Shown piece by piece: positions 18,177-27,382 of a stretch of 64,000 bases of DNA; the first letter of the stretch is position 1, and each line of letters opens with the position of its first letter. The stretch is from Bacillus_AD sp047238185 (GTDB lineage: Bacteria; Bacillota; Bacilli; Bacillales; DSM-1321). The stretch lies in assembly GCF_047238185.1 (NCBI RefSeq), contig NZ_JBDFMI010000001.1, positions 3,038,001 to 3,102,000 of the forward strand. Reading direction: 5' to 3'. A program made the translations under genes and the position numbers. The notes under the pieces were generated by a model. The model saw only the letters and a program-made list of their open reading frames with translations. It made no database searches and had not been told where the DNA came from.

Positions 18177-19526
18177 TTAGGATGCTTCTTTATCATCCAT
18201 CGATAATTCCGGCGGCTCCCTCCGGAACATTCTTGTCAGGACGATTAAATATACAAAGCCAACAAATGTCCAGATGCTTCCTAGAATTAATGCATGCTTG
18301 TCCAAATGGATGAGGAGCCATATGTCAAAAAAAGCTCCAAGCAGAGGCACTAGTAAATATAAAAGAACATGCTTTCCTGAGCGGTTTCCTTCTTTAACAA
18401 AGTAATGTCCGATCACAGAGAGGTTTACGAAAGTAAAGGAAACAAAAGCACCGAAGTTGATAAATGATGTGGAAGTAGAAACATCCATTTTCAATGCCAA
18501 TAAGGCTACGACAGAAACGACCAACAAATTGAGGATCGGCGTTCTGAAGCGGGGATGGATGTATCCAAAAAATTTCTTTGGAAGCACTGAATCGCGGCCC
18601 ATGGCAAACAGTAACCGTGCTGCACTTGTCTGGGCGGTCAGGCCTGAAGCAAATTGGGCGATAATGAGCCCCGCCAAGAAAATTGCACTGAACAGATTTC
18701 CTCCCACAGCAAAGGCGATTTCAGAGCCCGCGGCATCGATATGCTTAAATTGCTGATAATGTGGATAGACCAAGTAAGACACGTAGGATGTCAGTATAAA
18801 GACTGCACCGCCGATCATTGCGATCAAAGAAATTGCCCGCGGCACTGTCTTCGTCGGGTTTACCGTCTCCTCGGACATAGTTGTGACTGCATCAAAGCCC
18901 AAAAATGAATAACAAGCCACAGAGGCTCCTGCCACCACTAGAGAAAAAGTCACTTTACTATTTACAAACGCACTGCTGGAGAACAAAGTGCCCGTACCAT
19001 GCCCTTTCATTAAACTGATAATGGATAGGACAATAAAAATAGCAATGACCAAAAATTGAAACAGCATCATGAGAAAGTTTACATTGGTTGTCATTTTTAT
19101 ACCGATGATATTGATGGCAGTTGTAATAACAATAAAAGAAATAATCCAAATCCAAGCAGGTACATCCGGAAATGCGGATTGCAGGTACACACTGCCTATA
19201 AGCCAGATGACAAGCGGTAAGAACAAATAATCAAGCAAAACAGACCAGCCGACCATAAAACCTAGATGGGAACTGATTGATTTACGGGTATATGTATAAG
19301 CCGAACCGGATACAGGAAACGCTTTCACCATCTTCCCGTAGCTATTGGCAGTGAAAAGCATGGCAATGAGAGCGATGATATAGGCTGTCGGCACCACGCC
19401 TTTCGTTGTTTCAGCCAAAACGCCATATGTGCCAAACACAATCATTGGAGCCATATAAGCCAACCCGAACAGAACTAGCGGCACCAAAGTAACTGATCGT
19501 TCCAACGATTCTTTCTCTTTTTTCAT
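18177..19526 (-). CDS. APC-superfamily amino acid permease (probably GABA or related amines)
   Basis: This 449-aa protein has about 12 hydrophobic segments and the APC pattern in TM1 (LVLFGLAYMAPMIVFGTYG) and TM6 to TM8 (GFDAVTTMSEETVNPTKTVPRAI). It lies between gabD and the C-N hydrolase in the same orientation. By context it imports GABA, putrescine or another substrate of the cluster. The substrate cannot be read from the sequence. Confidence 0.82.
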   Translation of the reverse strand: MKKEKESLERSVTLVPLVLFGLAYMAPMIVFGTYGVLAETTKGVVPTAYIIALIAMLFTANSYGKMVKAFPVSGSAYTYTRKSISSHLGFMVGWSVLLDYLFLPLVIWLIGSVYLQSAFPDVPAWIWIISFIVITTAINIIGIKMTTNVNFLMMLFQFLVIAIFIVLSIISLMKGHGTGTLFSSSAFVNSKVTFSLVVAGASVACYSFLGFDAVTTMSEETVNPTKTVPRAISLIAMIGGAVFILTSYVSYLVYPHYQQFKHIDAAGSEIAFAVGGNLFSAIFLAGLIIAQFASGLTAQTSAARLLFAMGRDSVLPKKFFGYIHPRFRTPILNLLVVSVVALLALKMDVSTSTSFINFGAFVSFTFVNLSVIGHYFVKEGNRSGKHVLLYLLVPLLGAFFDIWLLIHLDKHALILGSIWTFVGFVYLIVLTRMFRREPPELSMDDKEAS

Positions 19527-19584
19527 ATTATCAATCCTTTCTGTCCCTTATACTGCTGCTGTCTTCCGCGCAAACACTCTTTCA

Positions 19585-20373
19585 TTACAAACAGGATTTC
19601 AGGCTGTTTTTCATTCGCGGATGCAGGTTTTCAGCGTAAGCCAGATCGGGATCGTGTTCTTTGCCCAACGGAACATCGACTGTCCGGAACGTTTCCTCCG
19701 ATTGCATATCGATCAATACATGGCCTTTTCCGTCAACAGCCATGCTATTTCCGAAAAAATGCAAGTCCCCCTCCATGCCCAATCGATTGCAAATGGCGAT
19801 TGGAATCTCATTTTCCATTGCCCTGCTTTGCATGTAGACCGTTTGATAGCGCTCATAAGGGGTCATGTTGGCCGTATTGACTAAAATCAAGTCTGCCCTT
19901 TGCAAACGAAGGAGCCTTGCGACTTCCGGAAACTCCAGATCATAACAAATCATTACGCCGATCCTCCCGAGCTTTGTCTCGAAGACCGGCCAACAATCAC
20001 CTCGTTTGAAGGAAGCGGCCTCCTCACCGAATAAATGTGTCTTTCGGTACACTCCGGCTATTCCTCCCTCATCATCGATCAACGCACTGGATATGTAATA
20101 GGACCCTTCTTTTTTTTCTGGAAAAGAAATGACTGAATGGATAGCCAGCTCTCTGCAGACACTCCTTAAAAATGTCAGCGTTTCACCTTCAACCGATTCT
20201 GCCTGTTCCTCCAATTCACAGCCAATTGAATAACCTGTCAATGCAAGCTCAGGGAACAGAACAATATCTGCTTTCTGCATTTTAGCTTCACGCAAATATT
20301 CGGCCATTCGGTTTGCATTCTTCCATTTATCTGATAATACGGGAGTAAATTGTGCCAATCCTACCCTCATCAC
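19585..20373 (-). CDS. Carbon-nitrogen hydrolase (nitrilase superfamily)
   Basis: This 262-aa protein has the complete Glu-Lys-Cys triad in FPELALTGY, YRKTHLFGEE and MICYDLEFPE. It is an amidase- or carbamoylase-type enzyme of the cytosol. Sitting between the permease and gabT, it may release GABA from an amide such as a guanidinobutyramide or another omega-amide; that is inference from position only. Confidence 0.82.
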   Translation of the reverse strand: MMRVGLAQFTPVLSDKWKNANRMAEYLREAKMQKADIVLFPELALTGYSIGCELEEQAESVEGETLTFLRSVCRELAIHSVISFPEKKEGSYYISSALIDDEGGIAGVYRKTHLFGEEAASFKRGDCWPVFETKLGRIGVMICYDLEFPEVARLLRLQRADLILVNTANMTPYERYQTVYMQSRAMENEIPIAICNRLGMEGDLHFFGNSMAVDGKGHVLIDMQSEETFRTVDVPLGKEHDPDLAYAENLHPRMKNSLKSCL

Positions 20374-20527
20374 GACGCCTCCTTTAATCGGGATATGAAA
20401 TCACTAAACGCTCAGAACGGAAGGGCCTTGCCAATCTTTTTTCTTCCGTTCTAAGCTGATTAACATCCAACTCCCGCAAGATATCCTTTTATACCCAATC
20501 ATTCCATTTAATAGTCTTATAGAATAA

Positions 20528-21835
20528 TCATTCTACTGAAGCAAATGATTGCCCAAGAATGGATAATCCTTTTGAAAGCTCTTCATCTGTGATGACAAGC
20601 GGTGCAAGAAAACGGATAACGTTACTATTGAGGCCGGCGGATAGCAACAATAAGCCATTTTCATTAGCAAATTTTGTAATCCCTGCTGTTCTTTCTTTAT
20701 CCGGGAGCTTGGAATGGCGATCTTTCACAATCTCAACAGCAGCCATGGCTCCTAGACGGCGGATTTCCCCAACAAAATGATAGTGCTTTTGCAATTCGGA
20801 TAGGGTGGCTTCCATTTTTTCGCCAATGGATTCCGCCCGCTTCGGCAGTTCTTCCTCCTCCATTACTTCTATTACAGCTAGTGCCGCTGCACATGCTACC
20901 GGATTCCCTGCATATGTTCCTCCTAATTCCCCGGGCTCAGCGGCATCCATCATTTCTTTTCGCCCGACAACCCCGCTCAACGGAAGCCCGGCTGCCAAGG
21001 ATTTAGAGACTGTCATTAAATCGGGCACAATCCCAAAGTGTTCCATAGCAAAAAGCTTGCCAGTGCGCCCAAAACCGGTTTGGATTTCATCTGCAACGAA
21101 CACAATTCCATGCTCCTTGCAGAATTCACTGACATAAGCAACGAATTTTTTCGGCGGTATAATGAAGCCTCCTTCACCTTGTACCGGCTCCATGACAATG
21201 CATGCCACTGTTTCTGGAGCGACGGATGCGATGAAAAACTCTTTGAACTCTTCGATTTTTTGGTCGATATAAGGATCTTCCTCCATTGCCTCCGGCTTAT
21301 GGTACATATATGGAAAAGGAGCTTGGTATACCTCAGGCGCAAATGGGCCGAAACCGAATTTATAGGGCTTTACCTTGCTTGTCATACTCATGGTCATATT
21401 GGTTCTGCCATGATAGCCGCGCACAAAGGACACAACCGCTTGTCTTCCGGTATAACGCCGCGCAATTTTGACAGCGTTTTCAACTGCTTCCGCACCGGAA
21501 TTCAATAAAATTGCTTGCTTATCGAATGTACCGGGAGTGATTTGGCATAATTTCTCCGCCAATCGGATGTAGCCTTCATACATCATCACGTTGAAACCGG
21601 GATGCAAAAAACGGTCCACTTGCTCTTTGACAGCCTCCGTGATCTTTGGATGTGTGTGGCCGACATTCAACGTGCCGATGGCCCCCGCAAAATCAATCCA
21701 TTCATTCTGGTCAATATCTGTAACAGTCGCCCCATGCGCATATGCGGCAATTTGCAGGTTGCCATTGCTGACCCCTTTCGGAACGAATGCCTTTCTTTTC
21801 TCCTGCAGTTCTTTCGCCTTATTGGACGTTTTCAT
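20528..21835 (-). CDS. gabT: 4-aminobutyrate aminotransferase
   Basis: This 435-aa class-III PLP aminotransferase has NSGAEAVENAVKIARRYTGR, ADEIQTGFGRTGK and the PLP lysine in SKSLAAGLPLSG. It transfers the amino group of GABA to 2-oxoglutarate, making succinate semialdehyde for GabD. AGAGGTGG precedes the start. It is divergent from gabR across a 107-bp regulatory gap. Confidence 0.92.
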   Translation of the reverse strand: MKTSNKAKELQEKRKAFVPKGVSNGNLQIAAYAHGATVTDIDQNEWIDFAGAIGTLNVGHTHPKITEAVKEQVDRFLHPGFNVMMYEGYIRLAEKLCQITPGTFDKQAILLNSGAEAVENAVKIARRYTGRQAVVSFVRGYHGRTNMTMSMTSKVKPYKFGFGPFAPEVYQAPFPYMYHKPEAMEEDPYIDQKIEEFKEFFIASVAPETVACIVMEPVQGEGGFIIPPKKFVAYVSEFCKEHGIVFVADEIQTGFGRTGKLFAMEHFGIVPDLMTVSKSLAAGLPLSGVVGRKEMMDAAEPGELGGTYAGNPVACAAALAVIEVMEEEELPKRAESIGEKMEATLSELQKHYHFVGEIRRLGAMAAVEIVKDRHSKLPDKERTAGITKFANENGLLLLSAGLNSNVIRFLAPLVITDEELSKGLSILGQSFASVE

Positions 21836-21842
21836 CCTTAAC

Positions 21843-21926
21843 CACCTCTATCGTTTAATTTATTATCCAGTATGACAACATTTTGATACAATAAAAAGTA
21901 CCAAAAGTGAAAAAAATTGGGTACCA
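21843..21926. promoter_or_regulatory. gabT promoter and candidate GabR operator
   Basis: Two direct GTACCA hexamers (21898-21903 and 21921-21926) resemble the ATACCA direct repeats bound by Bacillus GabR. On the minus strand TTGTAT-N18-GATAAT forms a plausible sigma-A promoter for gabT, with one GTACCA just upstream of its -35 box, which suits an activator. Confidence 0.5.
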
Positions 21927-21942
21927 GAAAGCGTGGGATTGC

Positions 21943-23355
21943 ATGCTCTACTTATCGATCGACCATAGTAAAGAAACAGGTTTTATATATAAACAAGTCT
22001 ATGAAGGCATTAAAAATGGGATACTGTCAGGCAGGATTACTTCCGATGAAAAACTTCCTTCAAAAAGGAATTTGGCCGGACAACTGAATGTAAGTGTCAA
22101 CAGTATTGCGACTGCCTATGAACAATTGCTTGCCGAAGGATATATTTACTCAAAAGAACGAAGCGGGTATTTCGTGGAAAATATGAAAGAGCTTATTCAG
22201 CATGAACCAGCCGGCCAATATACCCTTCCTGATGATTTACGGGAAAACAAGGAAAGGGATGATGATTGGCTGTCTTTATCGCATATGACTGCCAATATGT
22301 CCTTATTCCCTTTCAAAAACTGGTTCAGATGCCAAAGGGAGGCGATTATTAACCACCAACAGGAACTTTCTGAGATGGCCCATCCACAAGGACCTTATAT
22401 CGTCCGTGAAACAATCAGCAAAATGATCGCCTTAACAAGAGGCGTCAAAAGCGAGCCGGAACAAATCGTTATAGGGGCAGGGACGCATTCACTTATCCGT
22501 CAGCTGATGGAGTTAATGAAAAAAGAGGCGGTCATCGCTGTGGAAAATCCAGGCTATGCCCGATTCTATACATTGCTAAAGCGACTTGGACGTAAAGTCG
22601 CGCCAGTTGCATTGGATAAAAAAGGAATCGATCCTGCAGGGATTGCAGCTATTGATGCCGATTTGCTTTCCGTTACGCCCTCCCACCAATTTCCGACTGG
22701 CATCATCATGCCCATTTCCAGGAGGATCGAGCTGTTGAACTGGGCCTTTAAAAACAAAGGCCGATACATTATAGAAGATGATTATGATAGTGAATTCAAA
22801 TACAGAAGCGATATCATTCCTTCTTTACAGAGCCTGGACAGCCATAATAAAGTCATTTACACCGGTACTTTTTCCAAATCGATGTATCCAGGATTCCGAA
22901 TCAGCTATATGGTGCTGCCACCGGACTTATTGAGGCTCTACCGGGAACGCTTTCAAGACGGGATGCAATACAGCAATACTTTGAATCTATATACCTTGCA
23001 TTACTTTATCCAGGATGGCGGATACTTGCGCCATGTAAAAAAAATGAACCATCATTACGAACATAACCGCGGGATATTGATTGAAGCCTTAAAAAAGAGG
23101 TTCAAGAAAGACATAGAGATTGATGATATTCCTGCTGGCCTGCATTTATTGGCCCATTTCTGTTCGGAAAAAACATATGCTGAAATCGAAGAGCATGCCA
23201 AACGACAAAAGCTTGAAATCTATACAATGAAGCGATTTATGCTGAATGGTGCTGAGAAACATGGAAAAACGATTGATCTGGTAATAGGTTTTGCCAACAT
23301 AGAAGCGAATCAGATAGAGGAAGCGGTTGAAAGGCTATACCGCATATTGCATTAA
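21943..23355 (+). CDS. gabR: GabR-type MocR/PdxR transcriptional regulator
   Basis: A start at 21943 (470 aa) is preferred to the GTG at 21907, because the latter would place a candidate operator inside the gene and has no ribosome binding site. The N-terminal GntR-type winged helix (LPSKRNLAGQLNVSVNSIATAY) is followed by an aminotransferase-like domain with the PLP lysine in TGTFSKSMYPGFR. GabR senses GABA as a PLP adduct and activates gabT and gabD while repressing itself. Divergence from gabT supports the call. Confidence 0.88.
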   Translation: MLYLSIDHSKETGFIYKQVYEGIKNGILSGRITSDEKLPSKRNLAGQLNVSVNSIATAYEQLLAEGYIYSKERSGYFVENMKELIQHEPAGQYTLPDDLRENKERDDDWLSLSHMTANMSLFPFKNWFRCQREAIINHQQELSEMAHPQGPYIVRETISKMIALTRGVKSEPEQIVIGAGTHSLIRQLMELMKKEAVIAVENPGYARFYTLLKRLGRKVAPVALDKKGIDPAGIAAIDADLLSVTPSHQFPTGIIMPISRRIELLNWAFKNKGRYIIEDDYDSEFKYRSDIIPSLQSLDSHNKVIYTGTFSKSMYPGFRISYMVLPPDLLRLYRERFQDGMQYSNTLNLYTLHYFIQDGGYLRHVKKMNHHYEHNRGILIEALKKRFKKDIEIDDIPAGLHLLAHFCSEKTYAEIEEHAKRQKLEIYTMKRFMLNGAEKHGKTIDLVIGFANIEANQIEEAVERLYRILH

Positions 23356-23382
23356 GGCAAGAGGCATTCTGCGGGCAGAAAA

Positions 23383-23417
23383 AAAGGCAATCGCCTATTA
23401 GACAGGCGATGCCTTTA
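23383..23417. terminator. Terminator between gabR and the FusB-like gene
   Basis: The stem AAAGGCAATCGCCT / AGGCGATGCCTTT with T-rich flanks lies between the two convergent genes. Confidence 0.75.
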
Positions 23418-24056
23418 TTTACTCGTTTCACGCAAAAATGAATCAATTCGTTCCGTCGATAAAATCTGGCGATTGCACTGCTCACCGTCTTCACAAATGT
23501 AATTGCCCAGCGCTTTGTAATTCATTGATGCGCCTTTTGATTTTAATTCAACTGTAAATAGGCCCACCTGTGAATGATGATGGCAAAAATGGCAAATGCC
23601 CTTTTTCGAGCTCAACAGAAAACGTCCATGAATCCCGACTAATTTTCCATCCACTTCTTTTATAATAAATTTCCGGCCATTGCCCTTATCATTCCAGCTT
23701 ACAAAAGTAAGATGATTCCATTGATCCTCCGTCAAAGCAGGATTGTTCAATTTCTTCACCTTGCGGAACAGCTTACTGATCTGATGATCCGTCAAGGCAG
23801 GAAAGGGGATGCAAAGTTCACCGATTTTACGTTCGAACTGTTCAAGCCCACTTTCCGATTCGATCGACAACATATCGGAAAGCAGGGAATGCTGCTCTTC
23901 CTCCAGATGCGGAAACAGTTCTAATACTTTATCGAATGCTGAATAAATAAATGCCTTTTTCACCTGGCCGTCATTCACTGTATGCCTGGCTCCGTCAATC
24001 AGTTTGGCCTGCTTCATAATAAAGTTATATTGATCATTTGTTATAAAGGGAATCAT
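23415..24056 (-). CDS. FusB/FusC-family EF-G-binding protein (fusidic acid resistance type)
   Basis: The start at 24056 sits 8 nt from AAGGAGG, giving 213 aa, about the length of FusB. The N-terminal helical half is followed by a C-terminal treble-clef zinc site (CHFC at about 155, CEDGEQC near 195). FusB-type proteins bind elongation factor G and release it from the ribosome in the presence of fusidic acid. Chromosomal homologues are common in bacilli, so resistance in this strain is not certain. Confidence 0.8.
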   Translation of the reverse strand: MIPFITNDQYNFIMKQAKLIDGARHTVNDGQVKKAFIYSAFDKVLELFPHLEEEQHSLLSDMLSIESESGLEQFERKIGELCIPFPALTDHQISKLFRKVKKLNNPALTEDQWNHLTFVSWNDKGNGRKFIIKEVDGKLVGIHGRFLLSSKKGICHFCHHHSQVGLFTVELKSKGASMNYKALGNYICEDGEQCNRQILSTERIDSFLRETSK

Positions 24057-24156
24057 CTTCATTTCCTCCTTACACTTATTGTACCAAGTAAGGCATGCGT
24101 ATAATAGTTTTAAAATGACTATATCTATTTTTGGCATAGACTAAAGCGAATCAAAT

Positions 24157-24190
24157 TAAAAATCATGCAAATGGTTTTGCATGATTTTCT
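24157..24190. terminator. Terminator downstream of the CD3324-like gene
   Basis: The stem AAAATCATGCAAA / TTTGCATGATTTT is almost perfect and ends 3 bp beyond the gene's stop codon. Confidence 0.75.
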
Positions 24191-24192
24191 CC

Positions 24193-24456
24193 TTATTTTC
24201 GATAGAGGATATTCTTGACCGTCGATGGGGATAAATGATACTTTTTCGCGATTTCATCAAGCGGAATACCTTTTCTATATTCATTCTGTATAGCCTGGTT
24301 GCGTTTTCCCAATTCATTCTTTGCCCCAGTTTGTGAGCCCCACTCTTTCCGCTTGTTGCCCTTAACAGGAATATAGATGAATTCTCCATCGATATATTTT
24401 TGCACTTCATTCAATAATGCTTCCGGCAATATTGAATGGGCTGATTGATATTTCAT
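24193..24456 (-). CDS. CD3324-like small helix-turn-helix protein
   Basis: The start is placed at MKYQSAHSILP (24456), 9 nt after AAAGGAGC, giving 87 aa. The N-terminus matches the pattern of the CD3324 family (SILPEALLNEVQKYIDGEFIYIP), and the C-terminus is a short helix-turn-helix (IPLDEIAKKYHLSPSTVKNILY). It probably binds DNA, but the targets are unknown. It is a stand-alone gene with its own terminator. Confidence 0.7.
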   Translation of the reverse strand: MKYQSAHSILPEALLNEVQKYIDGEFIYIPVKGNKRKEWGSQTGAKNELGKRNQAIQNEYRKGIPLDEIAKKYHLSPSTVKNILYRK

Positions 24457-24530
24457 GCCGGCCCGCTCCTTTATTAAAAAATTTAATAATGGATGCAAAG
24501 CCTTTTAACTGGGCGATCAAAAATGATTGT

Positions 24531-24602
24531 CTACCCCATGTAAAGGACCGCCGCTAAAGAAAAAGGCTTTACATGGACCGTTCTAGTATCTTGTTTATTC
24601 AA
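24531..24602 (-). CDS. Possible 23-aa peptide ORF
   Basis: A TTG start at 24602 lies 4-6 nt after AGGAGGTGG, followed by 23 codons (MNKQDTRTVHVKPFSLAAVL...). An in-frame ATG exists at 24623. The ORF contains a perfect 10-bp inverted repeat (CCATGTAAAG / CTTTACATGG). It is either a peptide gene or a leader with a regulatory hairpin, and no homologue is recognised. Confidence 0.3.
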   Translation of the reverse strand: MNKQDTRTVHVKPFSLAAVLYMG

Positions 24603-24738
24603 GCTGACCACCTCCTGAATCATCTTCTTCCCCCTGAATATAGGGTACGCGGAATGGATTGTCAATTATGATAGCAAGTTCACCTGTCACGTATGCCCAC
24701 TAAGAAAATCACCCCGCCCTTAAACAAAGCAAACATAA

Positions 24739-24775
24739 AAAAAACCAGTGAAAATAAATAATCACTGGTTTTTCG
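24739..24775 (-). terminator. Terminator of the SLH-amidase gene
   Basis: The stem AAAACCAGTGA / TCACTGGTTTT with A/T runs lies 8 bp beyond the stop codon. Confidence 0.8.
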
Positions 24776-24782
24776 GTTGCAA

Positions 24783-26204
24783 TTAATAATATTTAGATAC
24801 ATTAAATCCTTTAGACTTGTAATAGTCCAAAATTCCGTAATAGATGCCCTGAGCCGCTTTTTGCCGATAGGTAGGTGATCCAAGCAATGCATTGTCAGCC
24901 TTCGTATCGATAAAAGCCAATTCCACTAAGACGGCTGGCATCGAGTTTTCACGCAAAACATGGAGGTCGCCGTGTTTCTCCCCGCGATCCTTTGTTCCCA
25001 ATGCTGCTGTCAATCTCGCTTGGATGCAGTCCGCCAACTTTTTGCTGTCTGTTACATTCGGATTGGAAGCCTTGCCGTAGTAATACGTTTCTGAACCTGT
25101 TCCCCCACCCGCATTCGTGTGGATGGATACAAACGTATTAGCCTTCACGTTTTTCGCAAATGTCACACGTCCTTGTAATGTAACAAAAACATCTGTATCC
25201 CTTGTCATCTTAACATTGAGAGGCGTTTTGGAAAGATAATTCCGCAGCCGGATTCCTGTATCCAATACAATATCCTTCTCTTTTAAGCCATAGCCGATAC
25301 CGCCTGGGTCTGTTCCCCCATGGCCAGGATCGATGACTAATGTCTGTGAAGCAAGTGAAGTGCCGCTATTGCCCCCATTTGACGGTGGTGTTACTGTCCC
25401 TCCGGAATTCCCTGAATTGTCGCTGCTGCTCAAATAGGCATTAGAAACAAAACCGACTAGTTGGCTTTTTGACTTGACCAATGTCCAGCTTCCTACCTTA
25501 TAGCCTACTGATACGGTCTCATTATATTTTAAACTGCCGATCGAATTATACAAGGTCGACGGGCCCGAACGCACATTCAATGTGTCTGCCTTTACTGATT
25601 GTGTTCCACTGAAAGTGATATTTTGCTTTGTTCTTAATTTATAGTTGATTGCCCTTGCAAGATAAATGGCTGTATCTTCACGGAGAGCCTTTCCTGTTCC
25701 AACAGAACCCGAAGGTGCGATGCCCAGCGAAACTAATTTATTTAAAGCACCTGCAGTCGTATTGTTCGAAGAATAGCCGAGTGCTCTGCAAATCATAAGA
25801 GCCATTTCACCACGTGTGACATTTCCCGATGGTTTAAACGTCCCATCCTTATAGCCGCTGATAATATTTTTCTGAGTGGCCTCCTGTATGTAGCCGGAAG
25901 CAAAATTACTTGAACCGACATCTTTAAAAGCCGTTTTTTTCTTCGTTCCATCAAAATTCAGGGCCCTTCCAAGGAATGCAGAAAATTCCGCCCTTGTTAC
26001 ATTATTTTTAGGGTTGAAATATCCATTGATATCCCCTGTCGTAATTTTCCCCTGAGCTAAAAACATTATTTCCTTATACGCTTTATGATTGGATGGAATA
26101 TCCTTGAAGCTTGTAGAAGCCGCTTTAACCGGATTCTTATTTCCCATGGCCGCCATTGGCAACACCAACAGTGTACAAAGTAATAGAATAAGTGCTTTCT
26201 TCAA
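24783..26204 (-). CDS. Secreted N-acetylmuramoyl-L-alanine amidase with SLH and SH3 domains
   Basis: This 473-aa protein has, in order: a signal peptide (MKKALILLLCTLLVLPMAAM), three SLH repeats (about 35-195) that would anchor it to secondary cell-wall polymers, a bacterial SH3 domain (about 203-262, TLNVRSGPSTLYNSIGSL), a Gly/Ser/Asn-rich linker, and an Amidase_3 catalytic domain (about 288-465). Zinc ligands are visible in VIDPGHGG, and Glu residues in KEKDIVLD and VLVELAFI. It cleaves the peptide stem from peptidoglycan, so it is probably a cell-separation or sporulation autolysin. Confidence 0.9.
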   Translation of the reverse strand: MKKALILLLCTLLVLPMAAMGNKNPVKAASTSFKDIPSNHKAYKEIMFLAQGKITTGDINGYFNPKNNVTRAEFSAFLGRALNFDGTKKKTAFKDVGSSNFASGYIQEATQKNIISGYKDGTFKPSGNVTRGEMALMICRALGYSSNNTTAGALNKLVSLGIAPSGSVGTGKALREDTAIYLARAINYKLRTKQNITFSGTQSVKADTLNVRSGPSTLYNSIGSLKYNETVSVGYKVGSWTLVKSKSQLVGFVSNAYLSSSDNSGNSGGTVTPPSNGGNSGTSLASQTLVIDPGHGGTDPGGIGYGLKEKDIVLDTGIRLRNYLSKTPLNVKMTRDTDVFVTLQGRVTFAKNVKANTFVSIHTNAGGGTGSETYYYGKASNPNVTDSKKLADCIQARLTAALGTKDRGEKHGDLHVLRENSMPAVLVELAFIDTKADNALLGSPTYRQKAAQGIYYGILDYYKSKGFNVSKYY

Positions 26205-26747
26205 AGTTACCGCTCCTTTCTATCCACTACTAACTTACCATATTATCGGTATAATAATTTTAATATTCACCTTTTTTCCTAAAATCGCTCAAAAAATCGA
26301 CAATAATGAACATTTACACATACAAAAAGACTACTTTTATCAATATTTCTGACATAAAACGAACAAAAATAAGGCCTGAATAATCTGAATATCTAGGACC
26401 TCTAATCACATATCTGCATTTATATATGGAAATTAGCTAATGAACAGGGAATATTTCCCTTTATCAAAGGACTTTTTCACCCTACCATCGTTGTTGTAAA
26501 GTTGCTTATAAGATTATGCCCAATAGCTAAAAAAAGAGACAGCATTTTAGCTGTCTCCGTTCTTCACCATGTATAAATAAATCCTTTTTAAATTAAAAAC
26601 GACTCGCATTCTATACTATTAAAAAAAGCATCCATCTTTCATTGTAAAGGGTTTATGCTTTCTTCATATAAGGTTGCCCAGGTCACACGCATTTTAACGG
26701 CCATATTCGAAATTATGAAGAACTGTATCGTTTATGGAACAACTCCA
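26205..26747. other. Intergenic region bordering the cassette-like array
   Basis: No gene is supported. A terminator-like hairpin GAGACAGC / GCTGTCTC (26536-26557) is preceded by GCCCAATAGCTAAAAAAA, which faintly resembles the array repeat's left box. This could be the edge of the array. Confidence 0.5.
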
Positions 26748-27260
26748 TTATTTTTGAACTAACATTTTTCTAACAATTCGTATTTGACCTCTATGGTTAA
26801 TTTCATCCTCGAATACGTGAAACCAAATGAAGTAGTTATTAGATGGATGTTTATCCCATAGTCTATCCTCATATAACCAATCATCATCCAATTTAGCTAA
26901 TTCTTTCAATGTTCTACTTCGAACTTCATCAAGTTTGGCAATATAAAAGTCTAAGGGATATCCTTTTATGTTTGCTCTTCCTTTATCTCCAAGGCCGTAT
27001 GGCGTGCCCCAATCAGCCATTTCTTTTTCATTCGGACTCCTGCCATCAAAAATCTCTATTTGGAACCCTTTTTCAACAGCAGCCATATGTAATAAAAGGG
27101 CTCCAATACTATTACCATCCTTGCTCGGTAAAAAGTCTAAGTCGGAAGCAGTTAAACCATATACAGCTTCTAAAGTTGTTTTTCTGACATAGTCCATTTG
27201 TGAAACAAGATGTCCTATTTGGGGACTGAACCCTTTTAACTTATCTATCTTAAATTCCAT
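26748..27260 (-). CDS. DinB-like / DUF664 family protein
   Basis: The start at 27260 (MEFKIDKLKG, SD GGGGTG) gives 170 aa. It is a four-helix-bundle protein with histidines placed as metal ligands: LLLHMAAVE in helix 2 and HVFEDEINHRGQIR in the last helix. The family includes putative thiol-transfer or metal-dependent enzymes, and the substrate is unknown. It is the first gene of the array region, on the same strand as most cassette genes. Confidence 0.75.
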   Translation of the reverse strand: MEFKIDKLKGFSPQIGHLVSQMDYVRKTTLEAVYGLTASDLDFLPSKDGNSIGALLLHMAAVEKGFQIEIFDGRSPNEKEMADWGTPYGLGDKGRANIKGYPLDFYIAKLDEVRSRTLKELAKLDDDWLYEDRLWDKHPSNNYFIWFHVFEDEINHRGQIRIVRKMLVQK

Positions 27261-27299
27261 ACAAATTGCACCCCATCTACTCAAATAGAAATTTTGCCT

Positions 27300-27372
27300 T
27301 CCTACCTCCATAACAAAAATAAGACTACTTATTGGCAGCCTTGATCTTCAGCTCTAGCACGTATTAGCTTAA
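27300..27372. repeat. Array repeat R0 (degenerate)
   Basis: A weak left box (CCTACCTCCATAAC) is followed by a segment shared with R5 and R13 (GCAGCCTTGATCTTCAGCTC). It lies 11 bp past the plsY stop codon, the usual position at a gene's 3' end. Confidence 0.5.
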
Positions 27373-27382
27373 TAAGTAATAC

